Positions 16,923 through 25,631 of a DNA stretch of 56,909 nt are shown one piece after another (within the stretch, counting starts at the first letter, position 1; the number at the start of each line of letters is the position of its first letter). The position numbers were made by a program, and so were the translations under genes. This stretch comes from UBA1359 sp035411265 (GTDB lineage: Bacteria > Patescibacteriota > Patescibacteriia > Patescibacteriales > Patescibacteriaceae), in contig DAONSQ010000001.1 in assembly GCA_035411265.1 (NCBI GenBank), positions 1-56,909 of the forward strand. Reading direction: 5' to 3'. The notes below the pieces were generated by a model, which was not told where the DNA came from, did not search any database, and saw only the letters and a list, made by a program, of their open reading frames with translations.

Positions 16923-18548
16923 TTAAAGTCCCCGCGCTTGTTCACTATCGACCACTGTTAAACTCTTATTGCGCGGCCAACGACGCTTAATTAAGCTTAC
17001 TATTTGCTGAGCTTCGCTACAATTTAAAATCAAACCAATCACCAAATAAACCACCACTCCAACCGTTGCTGATCCGATTAATTGACCGGCCACACCCCAA
17101 AACTTATTCATATCAACGATTGGAGCGATTAATTTTTTAATTTCAAAAATTATCGGCCAAGCAATCCCGGCAGCTACCAACATCTTCCAAACACCTTCAA
17201 AGATTTTAGCAGTTGCTAAAACTTTGGTTCGTAAATTTAAAATCAACCACAATAAACCCAAATTAATTAAATTACTGACCGAAAAAGCCAAAGCTAAACC
17301 GGCTACACCAAGATAATCTTTCCAAAACCAAGCTAAAATAATATTAATTACCGTTGACAATAAGCCAATCCAAAAAGGTGTCATCGAATCTTTGTGGGCG
17401 TAAAAAACTCTAGTTAAAATCGCTATCAAGGCTTGAGCAAAAATAGAAATACCAAAATAACTTAAAGTTCGCATAGTTAAAATCGTATCCCGCCAATCAA
17501 AACAGCCAGAACCCAAAATAACCCTAACAATCTGGGCTCTCAAAGAAATAATCAAAATTGTTGAAATAATCAACAAAAACAAGGCCTGACGAATAGTTTT
17601 AGTCAAACTATCGCGCAATTTATCAGGCTGATTAACTAAAGCTGACATCGTCGGAAAAGCTGCCACCGCTAAAGACAGACCAAAAATACCAACTGGAAAA
17701 GATTGTAAATTATTAGCCAAATTAAACACCGCCAAAGAACCGCTAGCCAGACCAGAAGCAATTACTGTCATTGACAATAAATTGAGTTGGCCAACCGCTA
17801 AACCTAAAGTTCGTGGCACCATAATTCGTCCAATTTTTCTCAGCTGGCTATCTCGCCAATCAACAATTGGCTGCCAATTATAACCAAAATGTTTCAAGGT
17901 TGGAATCTGGACTAGCAAATGTAGGGCCGCACCAATAACCACGCCCCAAGCTAAACCAATCAAACCAAATCTTGGTGCTAAAAATAAAGCTCCGGCAATA
18001 ATGCCTAAATTGTAAAAAATTGGCGATAATGAATAAACAAAAAAACTTTTAAACGATTGCAAAATACCGCCAGCTACTCCCGATAGGCCTAAAAATATTG
18101 GCGACAAGAACATCAAACGGCTTAGCTGAACTGTTTGCGCTAATTTTTCTGGCGAAAATCCAGGCGTTAACAAATGAAGTAATTGCGGAGCAAAAATAAC
18201 CCCAGCAACACCCAAAACTACCAAAATTATCAATAAAGAATTGGCTACTAAATTAGCAAAACGCCAAGCATCTTTTTTTTGCTCATCTTTTTCTTCATTG
18301 AGCAAGCTAATAAAGATCGGTACAAAACCAGCTGATAAAGCACCGAGGACCAATAGGTTATAAATCAGATCGGGAACCCGAAAAGCCGCATAATAAGCAT
18401 CCAGTTCATCACCAGCTCCAAATTGTCCAGCCAATATCCGATCGCGAAAAACGCCAAGGAAACGGCTGATAAATGACGACAAACCGATTACAATTGCCGC
18501 CCAGCCAACACTATCAATCGAACCATGCCAAATCTTTTTAAATCCCAT
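16923..18548 (-). CDS. murJ: Lipid II flippase MurJ (MviN family)
   Basis: Moves lipid II across the membrane for peptidoglycan synthesis. Its 541 residues hold about fourteen membrane helices. It begins with the family pattern AAIVIGLSSFISRFLGVFRD, then AGQFGAGDELDAYYAAFRVP with the conserved charged residues, GALSAGFVPIF and FPVGIFGLSLAVAAFPTMS. It is the last gene of the long minus-strand run, 3 bases after ackA. Its presence means the cell builds its own wall, as do the glycan genes elsewhere in the window. Confidence 0.95.
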   Translation of the reverse strand: MGFKKIWHGSIDSVGWAAIVIGLSSFISRFLGVFRDRILAGQFGAGDELDAYYAAFRVPDLIYNLLVLGALSAGFVPIFISLLNEEKDEQKKDAWRFANLVANSLLIILVVLGVAGVIFAPQLLHLLTPGFSPEKLAQTVQLSRLMFLSPIFLGLSGVAGGILQSFKSFFVYSLSPIFYNLGIIAGALFLAPRFGLIGLAWGVVIGAALHLLVQIPTLKHFGYNWQPIVDWRDSQLRKIGRIMVPRTLGLAVGQLNLLSMTVIASGLASGSLAVFNLANNLQSFPVGIFGLSLAVAAFPTMSALVNQPDKLRDSLTKTIRQALFLLIISTILIISLRAQIVRVILGSGCFDWRDTILTMRTLSYFGISIFAQALIAILTRVFYAHKDSMTPFWIGLLSTVINIILAWFWKDYLGVAGLALAFSVSNLINLGLLWLILNLRTKVLATAKIFEGVWKMLVAAGIAWPIIFEIKKLIAPIVDMNKFWGVAGQLIGSATVGVVVYLVIGLILNCSEAQQIVSLIKRRWPRNKSLTVVDSEQARGL

Positions 18549-18551
18549 AGA

Positions 18552-19598
18552 TTAATACCCCAAACTTTTTATTTGCCTTAACATTGCCAGCTCCTCATTG
18601 GTCGCCAAAGGCATTATTGGTGCAGAACACCAGCTAGCTAATTTTTGCGAAATCGCCGCCTGCAAATCCAAGCTACCAAAACCAATAGCTCCACTAAGGA
18701 CAACGGCATCAACCTGGCCTCCTAACACAGCAAAGTAAGCTCCGATAAAATTAATGATCCGATAAATATAATAATCAAAGGCCTCCTTGGCCGCTTGTTC
18801 ACCTTTTTTTCTCGCTGTTAAAATATCTAGAAAATCGTCATAACCGCTAAGTCCCAATAAACCAGACTCCTTGTTTAGCAATTGACGAACTGTTTTAATT
18901 TTTTCGTCACTAGTTTGTCCTGGAGTTTTTTCAATAATCTCTAACAATAAACCTGGATCAAGATCACCGGTCCGTGTCATCATCGGCAATCCAGCTGTTG
19001 GTGACCAACCAAGTGAAATATCGACTGCTTTCCCTAATTTTACCGCTGAAACAGAACTCCCACCGCCCAAGTGACAAATAATTAAATTAACCTGTTCAAT
19101 TTTTTTGTTCAATTTTTCAGCAGCTGCTTGAGTTAAAAATTCATGCGATAAACCATGAAAACCATACCGATGCCAGTGATTTTCCTGAGCTATTTTCTTA
19201 GGTAAAGCATAAAGTTTGGCCACCGCTGGTAATTCAGCAAAAAAAGCCGTATCAAAGACAGCAATCTGAGGTAAATTCGGCCAATGATCCATAGCTAAAT
19301 GAATACCTAAAATATTAAATGGTAAGTGCAGTGGCGCTAAAGTAGTAATGTTTTCCAAATAGTCTAAAACTATTTGATCAATAACTGTTGGCTGACAATA
19401 ACGATCACCACCATGGACAACCCGATGACCAACTACCCTAATCTCATCGACAAAACGAAGCTCTTCAATAATCTGCTTGAAAGCCTGTTCAAAATCCTTA
19501 ACTCGGCTTGATCCGCCTTTTTTAAGAACAATTCCCTCGTCAGATAAAACTTGATATTTTAGAGAAGTTGACCCAGCATTTAACAGTAAAACAGACAT
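18552..19598 (-). CDS. ackA: Acetate kinase
   Basis: Converts acetyl phosphate and ADP to acetate and ATP. ASKHA-fold motifs are complete: LLLNAGSTSLKYQ at the N-terminus, VGHRVVHGGDRY, IAVFDTAFF, HRYGFHGLSHEF, ICHLGGGSSVSAV, MMTRTGDLDPG and the late NEELAMLRQI. At 348 residues it is about 50 shorter than usual, with trimmed loops rather than missing motifs. No pta is visible in the window. It follows the mutase-like gene with a short gap and completes an energy-metabolism block with pgk and eno. Confidence 0.95.
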   Translation of the reverse strand: MSVLLLNAGSTSLKYQVLSDEGIVLKKGGSSRVKDFEQAFKQIIEELRFVDEIRVVGHRVVHGGDRYCQPTVIDQIVLDYLENITTLAPLHLPFNILGIHLAMDHWPNLPQIAVFDTAFFAELPAVAKLYALPKKIAQENHWHRYGFHGLSHEFLTQAAAEKLNKKIEQVNLIICHLGGGSSVSAVKLGKAVDISLGWSPTAGLPMMTRTGDLDPGLLLEIIEKTPGQTSDEKIKTVRQLLNKESGLLGLSGYDDFLDILTARKKGEQAAKEAFDYYIYRIINFIGAYFAVLGGQVDAVVLSGAIGFGSLDLQAAISQKLASWCSAPIMPLATNEELAMLRQIKSLGY

Positions 19599-19607
19599 AT
19601 TTTTATT

Positions 19608-20516
19608 TTAAATACCGCTTGGCAATAAAGGCTCCTCCAAATAACTCGGCCGCTCTACTCCAAGTAAAGTCAGCACTGTCGGTGCAATTGACCGAAGCGA
19701 ACCACTTAGCGGCAAAGAAATTAAATCATCAGCAAAAATTTCACCTTCACCCAAACTCTGACCTTGCCATAGTCGACCAATAATTGCCAGTGGCACTGGA
19801 TTATTGCTCGGACCATAGTTTTTTTGTTCAGTTAAAGGATCAATCAAACTCTCTAGGCGACCATAGGCTGAGGTTAGCAAGATAGTCGCCCCTGATTGTT
19901 GTAATGGTTCGATTAATTTTGGCAATAATTTATCCAATAAACCAACCGCCTTAGCAGTTGCTTCCCAATTACTATAAAGAGCTACGGAGCTCCAAGCTGC
20001 TAAACTGACCACTAAAAAATCAGGCCGCTCTTCATGCCAATAGTGCAGTGCTCTTTCTATAACTTGCTGACTGGCTGCTAATGGTTGTTTTAGATAATCA
20101 TTGTTAAGCGGCGTACTAATTAAGTGATATTTAATCAAAGGCGAACGAACACCTTCGGCCAAGTAATCAGCCAGTAACGGAAACTTTTCTGTTTCCGCAA
20201 TATAAGACTGCTTTAAACCAGCCAAGTCCAATAATTCGGTCAAGCCAGTTTGATTGGCAAGATCACCTAAACCAGGAATTGCTTGACTATCTTGACCACT
20301 GCCAATTTGGCTATAAGCTTCTTTAGCCGGATAGTCAGGATGACCAGTCGTCGCTAAAGCCGCCAAAGGATATTGTTGTAAATATTCTTTTAAATTCGGC
20401 CACTTGCTATCAGTAAAAACGTTAGCAATCCCCAGAGGAGCAATCCCCCAGCCGTCCAATAAGATTAGGACGACTGGGCTGATTTTTTTATTATTTTGAC
20501 TATTATCACTCTCCAT
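19608..20516 (-). CDS. Degenerate iPGM-like protein (alkaline-phosphatase superfamily), probably inactive
   Basis: 302 residues, against 510-550 for cofactor-independent phosphoglycerate mutase. The N-terminal VVLILLDGWGIAP keeps the first metal Asp (D21). YSQIGSGQ stands where iPGM has MGNSEVGH, so the phosphoserine motif is not clear. Near the C-terminus, TSAYGRLESLIDP replaces the iPGM TADHGNxExMID (both D and H lost), and YGPSNNPVPLAI replaces HTTNPVP (His lost). The NPDMVGHTG metal site is absent, with LAAWSSVALYSN in its place. It is still located between eno and ackA. It could be a non-catalytic partner or a relic. Confidence 0.75.
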   Translation of the reverse strand: MESDNSQNNKKISPVVLILLDGWGIAPLGIANVFTDSKWPNLKEYLQQYPLAALATTGHPDYPAKEAYSQIGSGQDSQAIPGLGDLANQTGLTELLDLAGLKQSYIAETEKFPLLADYLAEGVRSPLIKYHLISTPLNNDYLKQPLAASQQVIERALHYWHEERPDFLVVSLAAWSSVALYSNWEATAKAVGLLDKLLPKLIEPLQQSGATILLTSAYGRLESLIDPLTEQKNYGPSNNPVPLAIIGRLWQGQSLGEGEIFADDLISLPLSGSLRSIAPTVLTLLGVERPSYLEEPLLPSGI

Positions 20517-20518
20517 AA

Positions 20519-21787
20519 TTAATACTGACCCGACAACTGCAATTCAATTTCCATTAAACGATTATACTTAACCAAGCGTTCACCGCGAGCAGCTGAGCCG
20601 GTTTTAATATATTCAGCACCAGTAGCAACCGCTAAATCAGCAATAAAATCATCAGTAGTTTCACCGCTTCGATGAGAAATCATGATCTTATAACCATTAG
20701 CTTGAGCGGTTTTAATACAATCAATAGTTTCAGTAACAGTACCAACCTGATTGAGCTTAATCAAAATAGCATTAGCCGCTTTACTGTCGATACCTTGTTG
20801 CAAGCGCTTAGTCTGAGTTACAAACAGATCATCGCCAATAAGCAGCATCTTGCTTCCCAATTGATTAGTCAGTTTCTGCCAGCCCTGCCAATCATCTTCA
20901 GCTAATCCATCTTCAATCGAGATAATCGGATATTTTTCTGACCATTCATTATATTTGGCAATGAGTTCATCAGCGGTAAATTCCCAGTTATCTAACGCAA
21001 ACTTATATTTACCGGTTGTTTCATCAAAAATTTCTGATGATCCAACATCCAAACCAAAGCCAATCTGTTCACCTGGCTTGTAGCCAGCCTTAGACATCGC
21101 TTCCACAATCATTTCCATCACCTGCTCGCTACGTTCAACATGAGGCGCATAACCACCTTCATTACCTAAATCTGTATCTAGATTATAAGACTTCAATACT
21201 TTACCTAAAGAATGAAAAACTTCAGAACCCATACGAATCTTTTCAGCCACTGAACCGGTAATTAATGGTAAAACCATAAATTCCTGAAAATCAACATTAG
21301 TGTCAGCATGACTGCCACCATTAAAAATATTAAAACTTGGAGTTGGAAAACGATAATTATCAGTTGCAAAACTATAAGTGCTAGCTAAATAAGCATAAAG
21401 CTCCTGACCAGTAGCTAAAGCACCAGCCCGAGCACAAGCCATAGAAACTGCCAAAATAGCATTAGCTCCTAAATTACCCTTATTTTCAGTGCCATCAAGT
21501 TCAATCATCAAGCGGTCAATTTCAATTAAAGCAGTAATTTCCTGACCAACCAATTTTGGTGCAATAATATTTTTAACATTGTTAACTGCCTTTAAAACAC
21601 CTTTACCATTATAACGAGCGGCATCACCATCGCGAAGTTCATGAGCTTCATGAATACCGGTCGAAGCACCAGAAGGAACACTAGCTTTAGCTATTAAACC
21701 ATTGTCTAAAGTTACTTTAGCTTCAACAGTTGGATTACCCCGAGAATCTAAAATCTCCCGAGCAGTCAGTTGGACAATTTTTGCCAT
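20519..21787 (-). CDS. eno: Enolase
   Basis: Dehydrates 2-phosphoglycerate to phosphoenolpyruvate; often also part of the RNA degradosome. At 422 residues it is of normal length. It starts AKIVQLTAREILDSRGNPTV. Visible motifs include SVPSGASTGIHEAHELRD, GGSHADTNVDFQEFM, the metal ligands in GLDVGSSE, SIEDGLAEDDW and GDDLFVTQ, catalytic Lys in ILIKLNQVGT, and SHRSGETTDDFIADLAV. It ends 2 bases before the mutase-like gene and follows pgk. No Shine-Dalgarno precedes it. Confidence 0.98.
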   Translation of the reverse strand: MAKIVQLTAREILDSRGNPTVEAKVTLDNGLIAKASVPSGASTGIHEAHELRDGDAARYNGKGVLKAVNNVKNIIAPKLVGQEITALIEIDRLMIELDGTENKGNLGANAILAVSMACARAGALATGQELYAYLASTYSFATDNYRFPTPSFNIFNGGSHADTNVDFQEFMVLPLITGSVAEKIRMGSEVFHSLGKVLKSYNLDTDLGNEGGYAPHVERSEQVMEMIVEAMSKAGYKPGEQIGFGLDVGSSEIFDETTGKYKFALDNWEFTADELIAKYNEWSEKYPIISIEDGLAEDDWQGWQKLTNQLGSKMLLIGDDLFVTQTKRLQQGIDSKAANAILIKLNQVGTVTETIDCIKTAQANGYKIMISHRSGETTDDFIADLAVATGAEYIKTGSAARGERLVKYNRLMEIELQLSGQY

Positions 21788-21816
21788 ACGGTTTTTTTAT
21801 ATTAATAATTAAAAGA

Positions 21817-23001
21817 TTATTCTAATAAACCAGTTAGTCCTGGCATATTTTCTCCACCTAAAAAGGCCAACATAGCTCCACCAGCTGTCGAAACCCAATC
21901 AACATAACCAGCCATTTCTGTCATCTGCAAAGCCGCCACTGTTTCACCACCACCAACTAAACCAAAGGCGGCACCACGTGATTGCCAGGCAATTTCTCTA
22001 GCCACAAACAATGTTCCATTTTTATAGTGTTCATCTTCAAACTTACCCAAAGGACCATTCCAAACAATCGTTTTAGCCTGTTTTATCTGGCGGCTAAATT
22101 CTTGAATAGTCTTGGGACCAATATCTAAAATCATTTCTTCATCCTTAACCTCTTGCGCTAAGCGCCAAGCTGGTTGGCCAGACGCGTCAGCCACAATAAC
22201 ATCACTCGGGATAATTATTTTGTCAGCAAACTCCTTAATTAACTCTTGCGCTAAAGCAATACTCTCCTCATCAGCCAAAGATTTACCAATATTATAGCCT
22301 TGAGCTGCTAAAAAATTATTAGCCAATCCGCCACCAAGTAAAATTTTATCCGCCTTTTGTCCTAGATTTTTAATCAATTTTACTTTAGTACTGACCTTGG
22401 CTCCTCCCAAAACAACCGCCAAAGGCTGCTCTGGCTGCAAGGCCTTGGATAAATTATCAACCTCGGCTTCAAGCAATAATCCAGCCCAGCTTGGTAAAAA
22501 ATCTTTAATTGCTGAAACTGAAGCTTGCTGACGATGACTCACAGCAAAGGCATCATTAATGTAACAATCAGCTAAGCTGGCCAGCTGTTCAGCAAAACTA
22601 GAATCATTAGTTAATTCACCGGGCCAAAAACGAAGATTGTCCAAAACAATAATTTTTTCTTGAGCCTGCTCAATATCTTTTTTTATTTTAATTAAATCTT
22701 GACCAGGCAAAAATTTAACCTTAACCCCCAATAATATTGCTAATTGATCAGCTATCGGCTTTAAACTGTATTTTTCCAAGGCTCCTGTCACCAGTATACC
22801 ATCAACAATTGGCTCACCTAAATGGCTAGCAATAATAATCTTATCGACTTGATCTGACAAACTTTTAATTGTTTTTAATGCAGTTTTAATTTTATAGTCC
22901 TCCGTTACCTGTCCAGCTTGCATTGGAACATTAAGATCTAGCCGCAAAAGGACTTTTTGTTTTGAAAAATTGGCCGAAGCTATAGTTTGCTTGAGTTTCA
23001 T
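21817..23001 (-). CDS. pgk: Phosphoglycerate kinase
   Basis: Makes ATP from 1,3-bisphosphoglycerate. I chose the ATG before KLKQTIASANFSKQKVLLRL (394 residues), because the earlier in-frame ATG overlaps the previous gene. Motifs: RLDLNVP, IIASHLGEP, NLRFWPGELTND, NDAFAVSHR, AVVLGGAKVSTKV, LLGGGLANNFL, TIVWNGPLGKFE and the nucleotide loop GLVGGGETVAAL, ending STAGGAMLAFLGG. It is followed by eno with a 29-base gap and belongs to the lower-glycolysis block. Confidence 0.97.
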   Translation of the reverse strand: MKLKQTIASANFSKQKVLLRLDLNVPMQAGQVTEDYKIKTALKTIKSLSDQVDKIIIASHLGEPIVDGILVTGALEKYSLKPIADQLAILLGVKVKFLPGQDLIKIKKDIEQAQEKIIVLDNLRFWPGELTNDSSFAEQLASLADCYINDAFAVSHRQQASVSAIKDFLPSWAGLLLEAEVDNLSKALQPEQPLAVVLGGAKVSTKVKLIKNLGQKADKILLGGGLANNFLAAQGYNIGKSLADEESIALAQELIKEFADKIIIPSDVIVADASGQPAWRLAQEVKDEEMILDIGPKTIQEFSRQIKQAKTIVWNGPLGKFEDEHYKNGTLFVAREIAWQSRGAAFGLVGGGETVAALQMTEMAGYVDWVSTAGGAMLAFLGGENMPGLTGLLE

Positions 23002-23009
23002 AAAAAAAT

Positions 23010-24089
23010 TTAAAATTGGCAATTAACTTGACGATTTTGATTATCTCTTTGGATTACCATTACTGATCGTCCGCCAATTTGGTAGCTTTGCAAAATCTCA
23101 TTTAACGTAATTTCACCGTTAAGATTGATTTCATCAACACTTAAAATAATATCCCCTTTTTTAATACCAGCTTTTTCAGCTACACCATCGGCCTCCACTT
23201 CACTGATTAAAAGTCCGCTTTTATCTGCTGATAAACGATTTAAATCAATATATTCTAAGCCTAGATTAATTCTCTTGAAGCTATTTTTAGTTAATAATCC
23301 GGTTAGCCCTGATTTAATATAGTTAACTGGAATGAATTTATTTTGGCCATTAGTTAAGCCAAACAAATCGCCTTGACCATTAAAAATGGCAGCATTAGGC
23401 CAAGAATTTGAAAATTGCCAGCGAGCTAATAATTCACTAGCATCAATGGTCATGTTTTCATTACCTTGGTTAATTCTTTCTAGCCAAATAGCTTTAAGTC
23501 CACCGCGACCATCTAAACCATAAAATAATTGTCCTGGCCGACTCCAGCCGCTTTCGCCAAGCTTAACTGAAGCCAAATTACTAGCCTGATCTAAGCGATA
23601 GAAAAAAAGACCAGTTAACGGATCAACAACTTTAGTTTTAATTTTATAACTACGATCATTACTACTAATAGCAACAACTTCATTTAAATCCTTTAACTCA
23701 CTAGCACTAACCAACCAACCGTCATTAGTTACCACCCAAGCACTAGCCAAGGGTCGATCCAAATTATATAAATCACCTTTTAAACTAGTTGTCACAACCG
23801 CTGTCTTTTCAAAAAATTTAATAACACTACTTTCTAAAGTTGGCGCTAGGCTGGCTGCTTCGTTATAATCAATTGCTATTTTTTTAATCTTATTTTCTTT
23901 ATCATGAATTGCCATTGGCCAGCCAGTAACACTTTGACCAGACAAGACATTAGCAGTTATAAAATTAGCTTGCTCTAAAGTAAAATAATACTTAATCAAA
24001 ACGATAGCTAAGCCTAAATTGATAATAATTGTTAATATCCACCAAACTAAAGAAGAAGAAACTTTTTTGTGACTAATTGATAAATTCAT
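23010..24089 (-). CDS. HtrA-like membrane protein with PDZ domain, catalytic triad apparently lost
   Basis: 359 residues: one N-terminal membrane helix (VWWILTIIINLGLAIVLI), a trypsin-like part and a C-terminal PDZ domain (GLLISEVEADGVAEKAGIKK, GDIILSVDEINL). Where active HtrA has TNxHVV this one has AWVVTNDGWLVSASEL, with no His. The Ser site appears as FSNSWPNAAIFNGQGDLFGL instead of GNSGGPL. The overall order and the GxGDLFGLTNG-like turns still resemble the protease fold. It may be a non-catalytic envelope scaffold or sensor. It lies within the long minus-strand operon between a membrane protein and pgk. Confidence 0.7.
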   Translation of the reverse strand: MNLSISHKKVSSSLVWWILTIIINLGLAIVLIKYYFTLEQANFITANVLSGQSVTGWPMAIHDKENKIKKIAIDYNEAASLAPTLESSVIKFFEKTAVVTTSLKGDLYNLDRPLASAWVVTNDGWLVSASELKDLNEVVAISSNDRSYKIKTKVVDPLTGLFFYRLDQASNLASVKLGESGWSRPGQLFYGLDGRGGLKAIWLERINQGNENMTIDASELLARWQFSNSWPNAAIFNGQGDLFGLTNGQNKFIPVNYIKSGLTGLLTKNSFKRINLGLEYIDLNRLSADKSGLLISEVEADGVAEKAGIKKGDIILSVDEINLNGEITLNEILQSYQIGGRSVMVIQRDNQNRQVNCQF

Positions 24090-24102
24090 AAAATTACAGT
24101 TA

Positions 24103-24855
24103 TTAAAACCACTTAGCTGTCGATAAAACTAAAATTAAGCTAATAATTATTATTAAAAATTGATATCGTAATCGTTTAACCGTATTTATTTTCAGTAGGC
24201 TAGTCCGACCTACCTGGCTAGTTAGGTAGTAGCCAACCAACAATAGATAGCCTTGGATTAAATTAGAGCTTGGCAAAAAATAAATCGCTAAAAATAATTG
24301 TCCGCCAACAAACCAATTAACTAAAACCATTGGCCAATGGTCATTTAATAACAACTCCGAAACTCGATAATCCAACCAAAGCATTATGGCTGATAATAGA
24401 AGCCAAATCAACCATGGCCAAAAAATTGGCCAAGCCAAAAAAGACTGCCAGCCATATAGAGAAGCCGCAATTAGCCAGACACTAATTAAGTTAATTGCAT
24501 TAACTAAGCGCCACCAAGCGCTGATTTGATTTTCCAACCAAGCTATTCGACCTCGATGCCAATAGCAAAATTGCAGAATAGCAGCGCTAATAATTAAAAC
24601 TTGTCGAATTATTTGACCATTAACAATTGTTAAAAAACCAGCCCAAGCCAAAAAATTAACCGCCGGTATTAATCCAGACATTAAACGATAACTAGGCTTT
24701 TTTCCACTCAAAGATAACCAGGCTGAAGCTAGCAAAAAAACCTCAACTATCGCTACTAACCAATAGATATTGCCAATCTGCCAACCTGCTAACTCTAATG
24801 AAACTAAAGTTAATAGACTTAAAACAATAGCTTTTCGACTGGTTTTAAAAATCAT
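24103..24855 (-). CDS. Polytopic membrane protein, unknown
   Basis: 250 residues with about seven or eight hydrophobic helices rich in Trp, Leu and Ile (for example IGNIYWLVAIVEVFLLASAW, IFWPWLIWLLLSAIMLWLDY, FLIIIISLILVLSTAKW). No catalytic motif is evident and I do not recognise the family. It is placed between the SPFH gene (2-base gap) and the HtrA-like gene (13-base gap), which suggests a membrane-related function with these two. Confidence 0.7.
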   Translation of the reverse strand: MIFKTSRKAIVLSLLTLVSLELAGWQIGNIYWLVAIVEVFLLASAWLSLSGKKPSYRLMSGLIPAVNFLAWAGFLTIVNGQIIRQVLIISAAILQFCYWHRGRIAWLENQISAWWRLVNAINLISVWLIAASLYGWQSFLAWPIFWPWLIWLLLSAIMLWLDYRVSELLLNDHWPMVLVNWFVGGQLFLAIYFLPSSNLIQGYLLLVGYYLTSQVGRTSLLKINTVKRLRYQFLIIIISLILVLSTAKWF

Positions 24856-24857
24856 GT

Positions 24858-25598
24858 TTATTTTTTAGACAAACCCTCTAGAGCACGTAAAACTTCAACT
24901 GGAACAGCAAAAATAACAGTATTAGATTGATCAGAGGAAATATCATTAATCGACTGCAATGTTCTTAAATGCAAAGCACCAGGAGTAGCTGATAATGTCT
25001 GAGCTGCCTTAGCCATATTCTCAGCAGCTGCCACTTCACCTTCAGAATTAATAATCACTGCCCGCTTTTCACGCTCAGCTTCAGCTTGTTTAGCAATGGT
25101 TCTCTCCATGTTAGCTGGTAAACTAATGTCTTTTAGTTCGACATTACTAACCTTAAGACCCCAGGCATCAGTTTCGATATCAACAATTTCGCGAATCCTT
25201 TCGGCAATTTTTTCACGATTAGCCAAAAGCTCATCCAACGTGACCTCACCAACAATATTACGCATAGTAGTTTGGGCATACTGACTAATAGCATAATAAA
25301 AATTTTCTACTTCAATTACTGCTTTAGCTGCATCAAAAACCTTATAATAAAGAACCGCATTAACAATTACTGAAACATTATCTTTAGTAATAGCTTTTTG
25401 ATCTGGTACATCGACTGCTTTAATGCGCATATCAACCTTTTGATAACCTTGAAAAACTGGAATAACCAAGCGCCAACCCGGTTCCATAATTTTAGCAAAA
25501 CGTCCCATAGTAAACAAAACGCCTCGTTGATATTGATTGATCTGCCTTAAGCTAGACAAGACTAAAATTAAAACAATAATGCCAAGAGTAATTTCCAT
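24858..25598 (-). CDS. SPFH/stomatin-like membrane protein (slipin)
   Basis: 246 residues with one N-terminal membrane helix (MEITLGIIVLILVLSSL) and an SPFH/band-7 domain: QYQRGVLFTMGRFAKIMEPG, VDVPDQKAITKDNVSVIVNA, YYKVFDAAKAVIEVENFYYA, LLANREKIAERI, then the helical AxAExEREKRA-type region. It is short and matches the prokaryotic slipin group. These organise membrane microdomains, often beside an NfeD protein, which the next gene does not resemble. It is preceded by an AT-only leader. Confidence 0.92.
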   Translation of the reverse strand: MEITLGIIVLILVLSSLRQINQYQRGVLFTMGRFAKIMEPGWRLVIPVFQGYQKVDMRIKAVDVPDQKAITKDNVSVIVNAVLYYKVFDAAKAVIEVENFYYAISQYAQTTMRNIVGEVTLDELLANREKIAERIREIVDIETDAWGLKVSNVELKDISLPANMERTIAKQAEAEREKRAVIINSEGEVAAAENMAKAAQTLSATPGALHLRTLQSINDISSDQSNTVIFAVPVEVLRALEGLSKK

Positions 25599-25631
25599 AA
25601 AAATTTATTTAATTTATTTTAATATTCCAAT

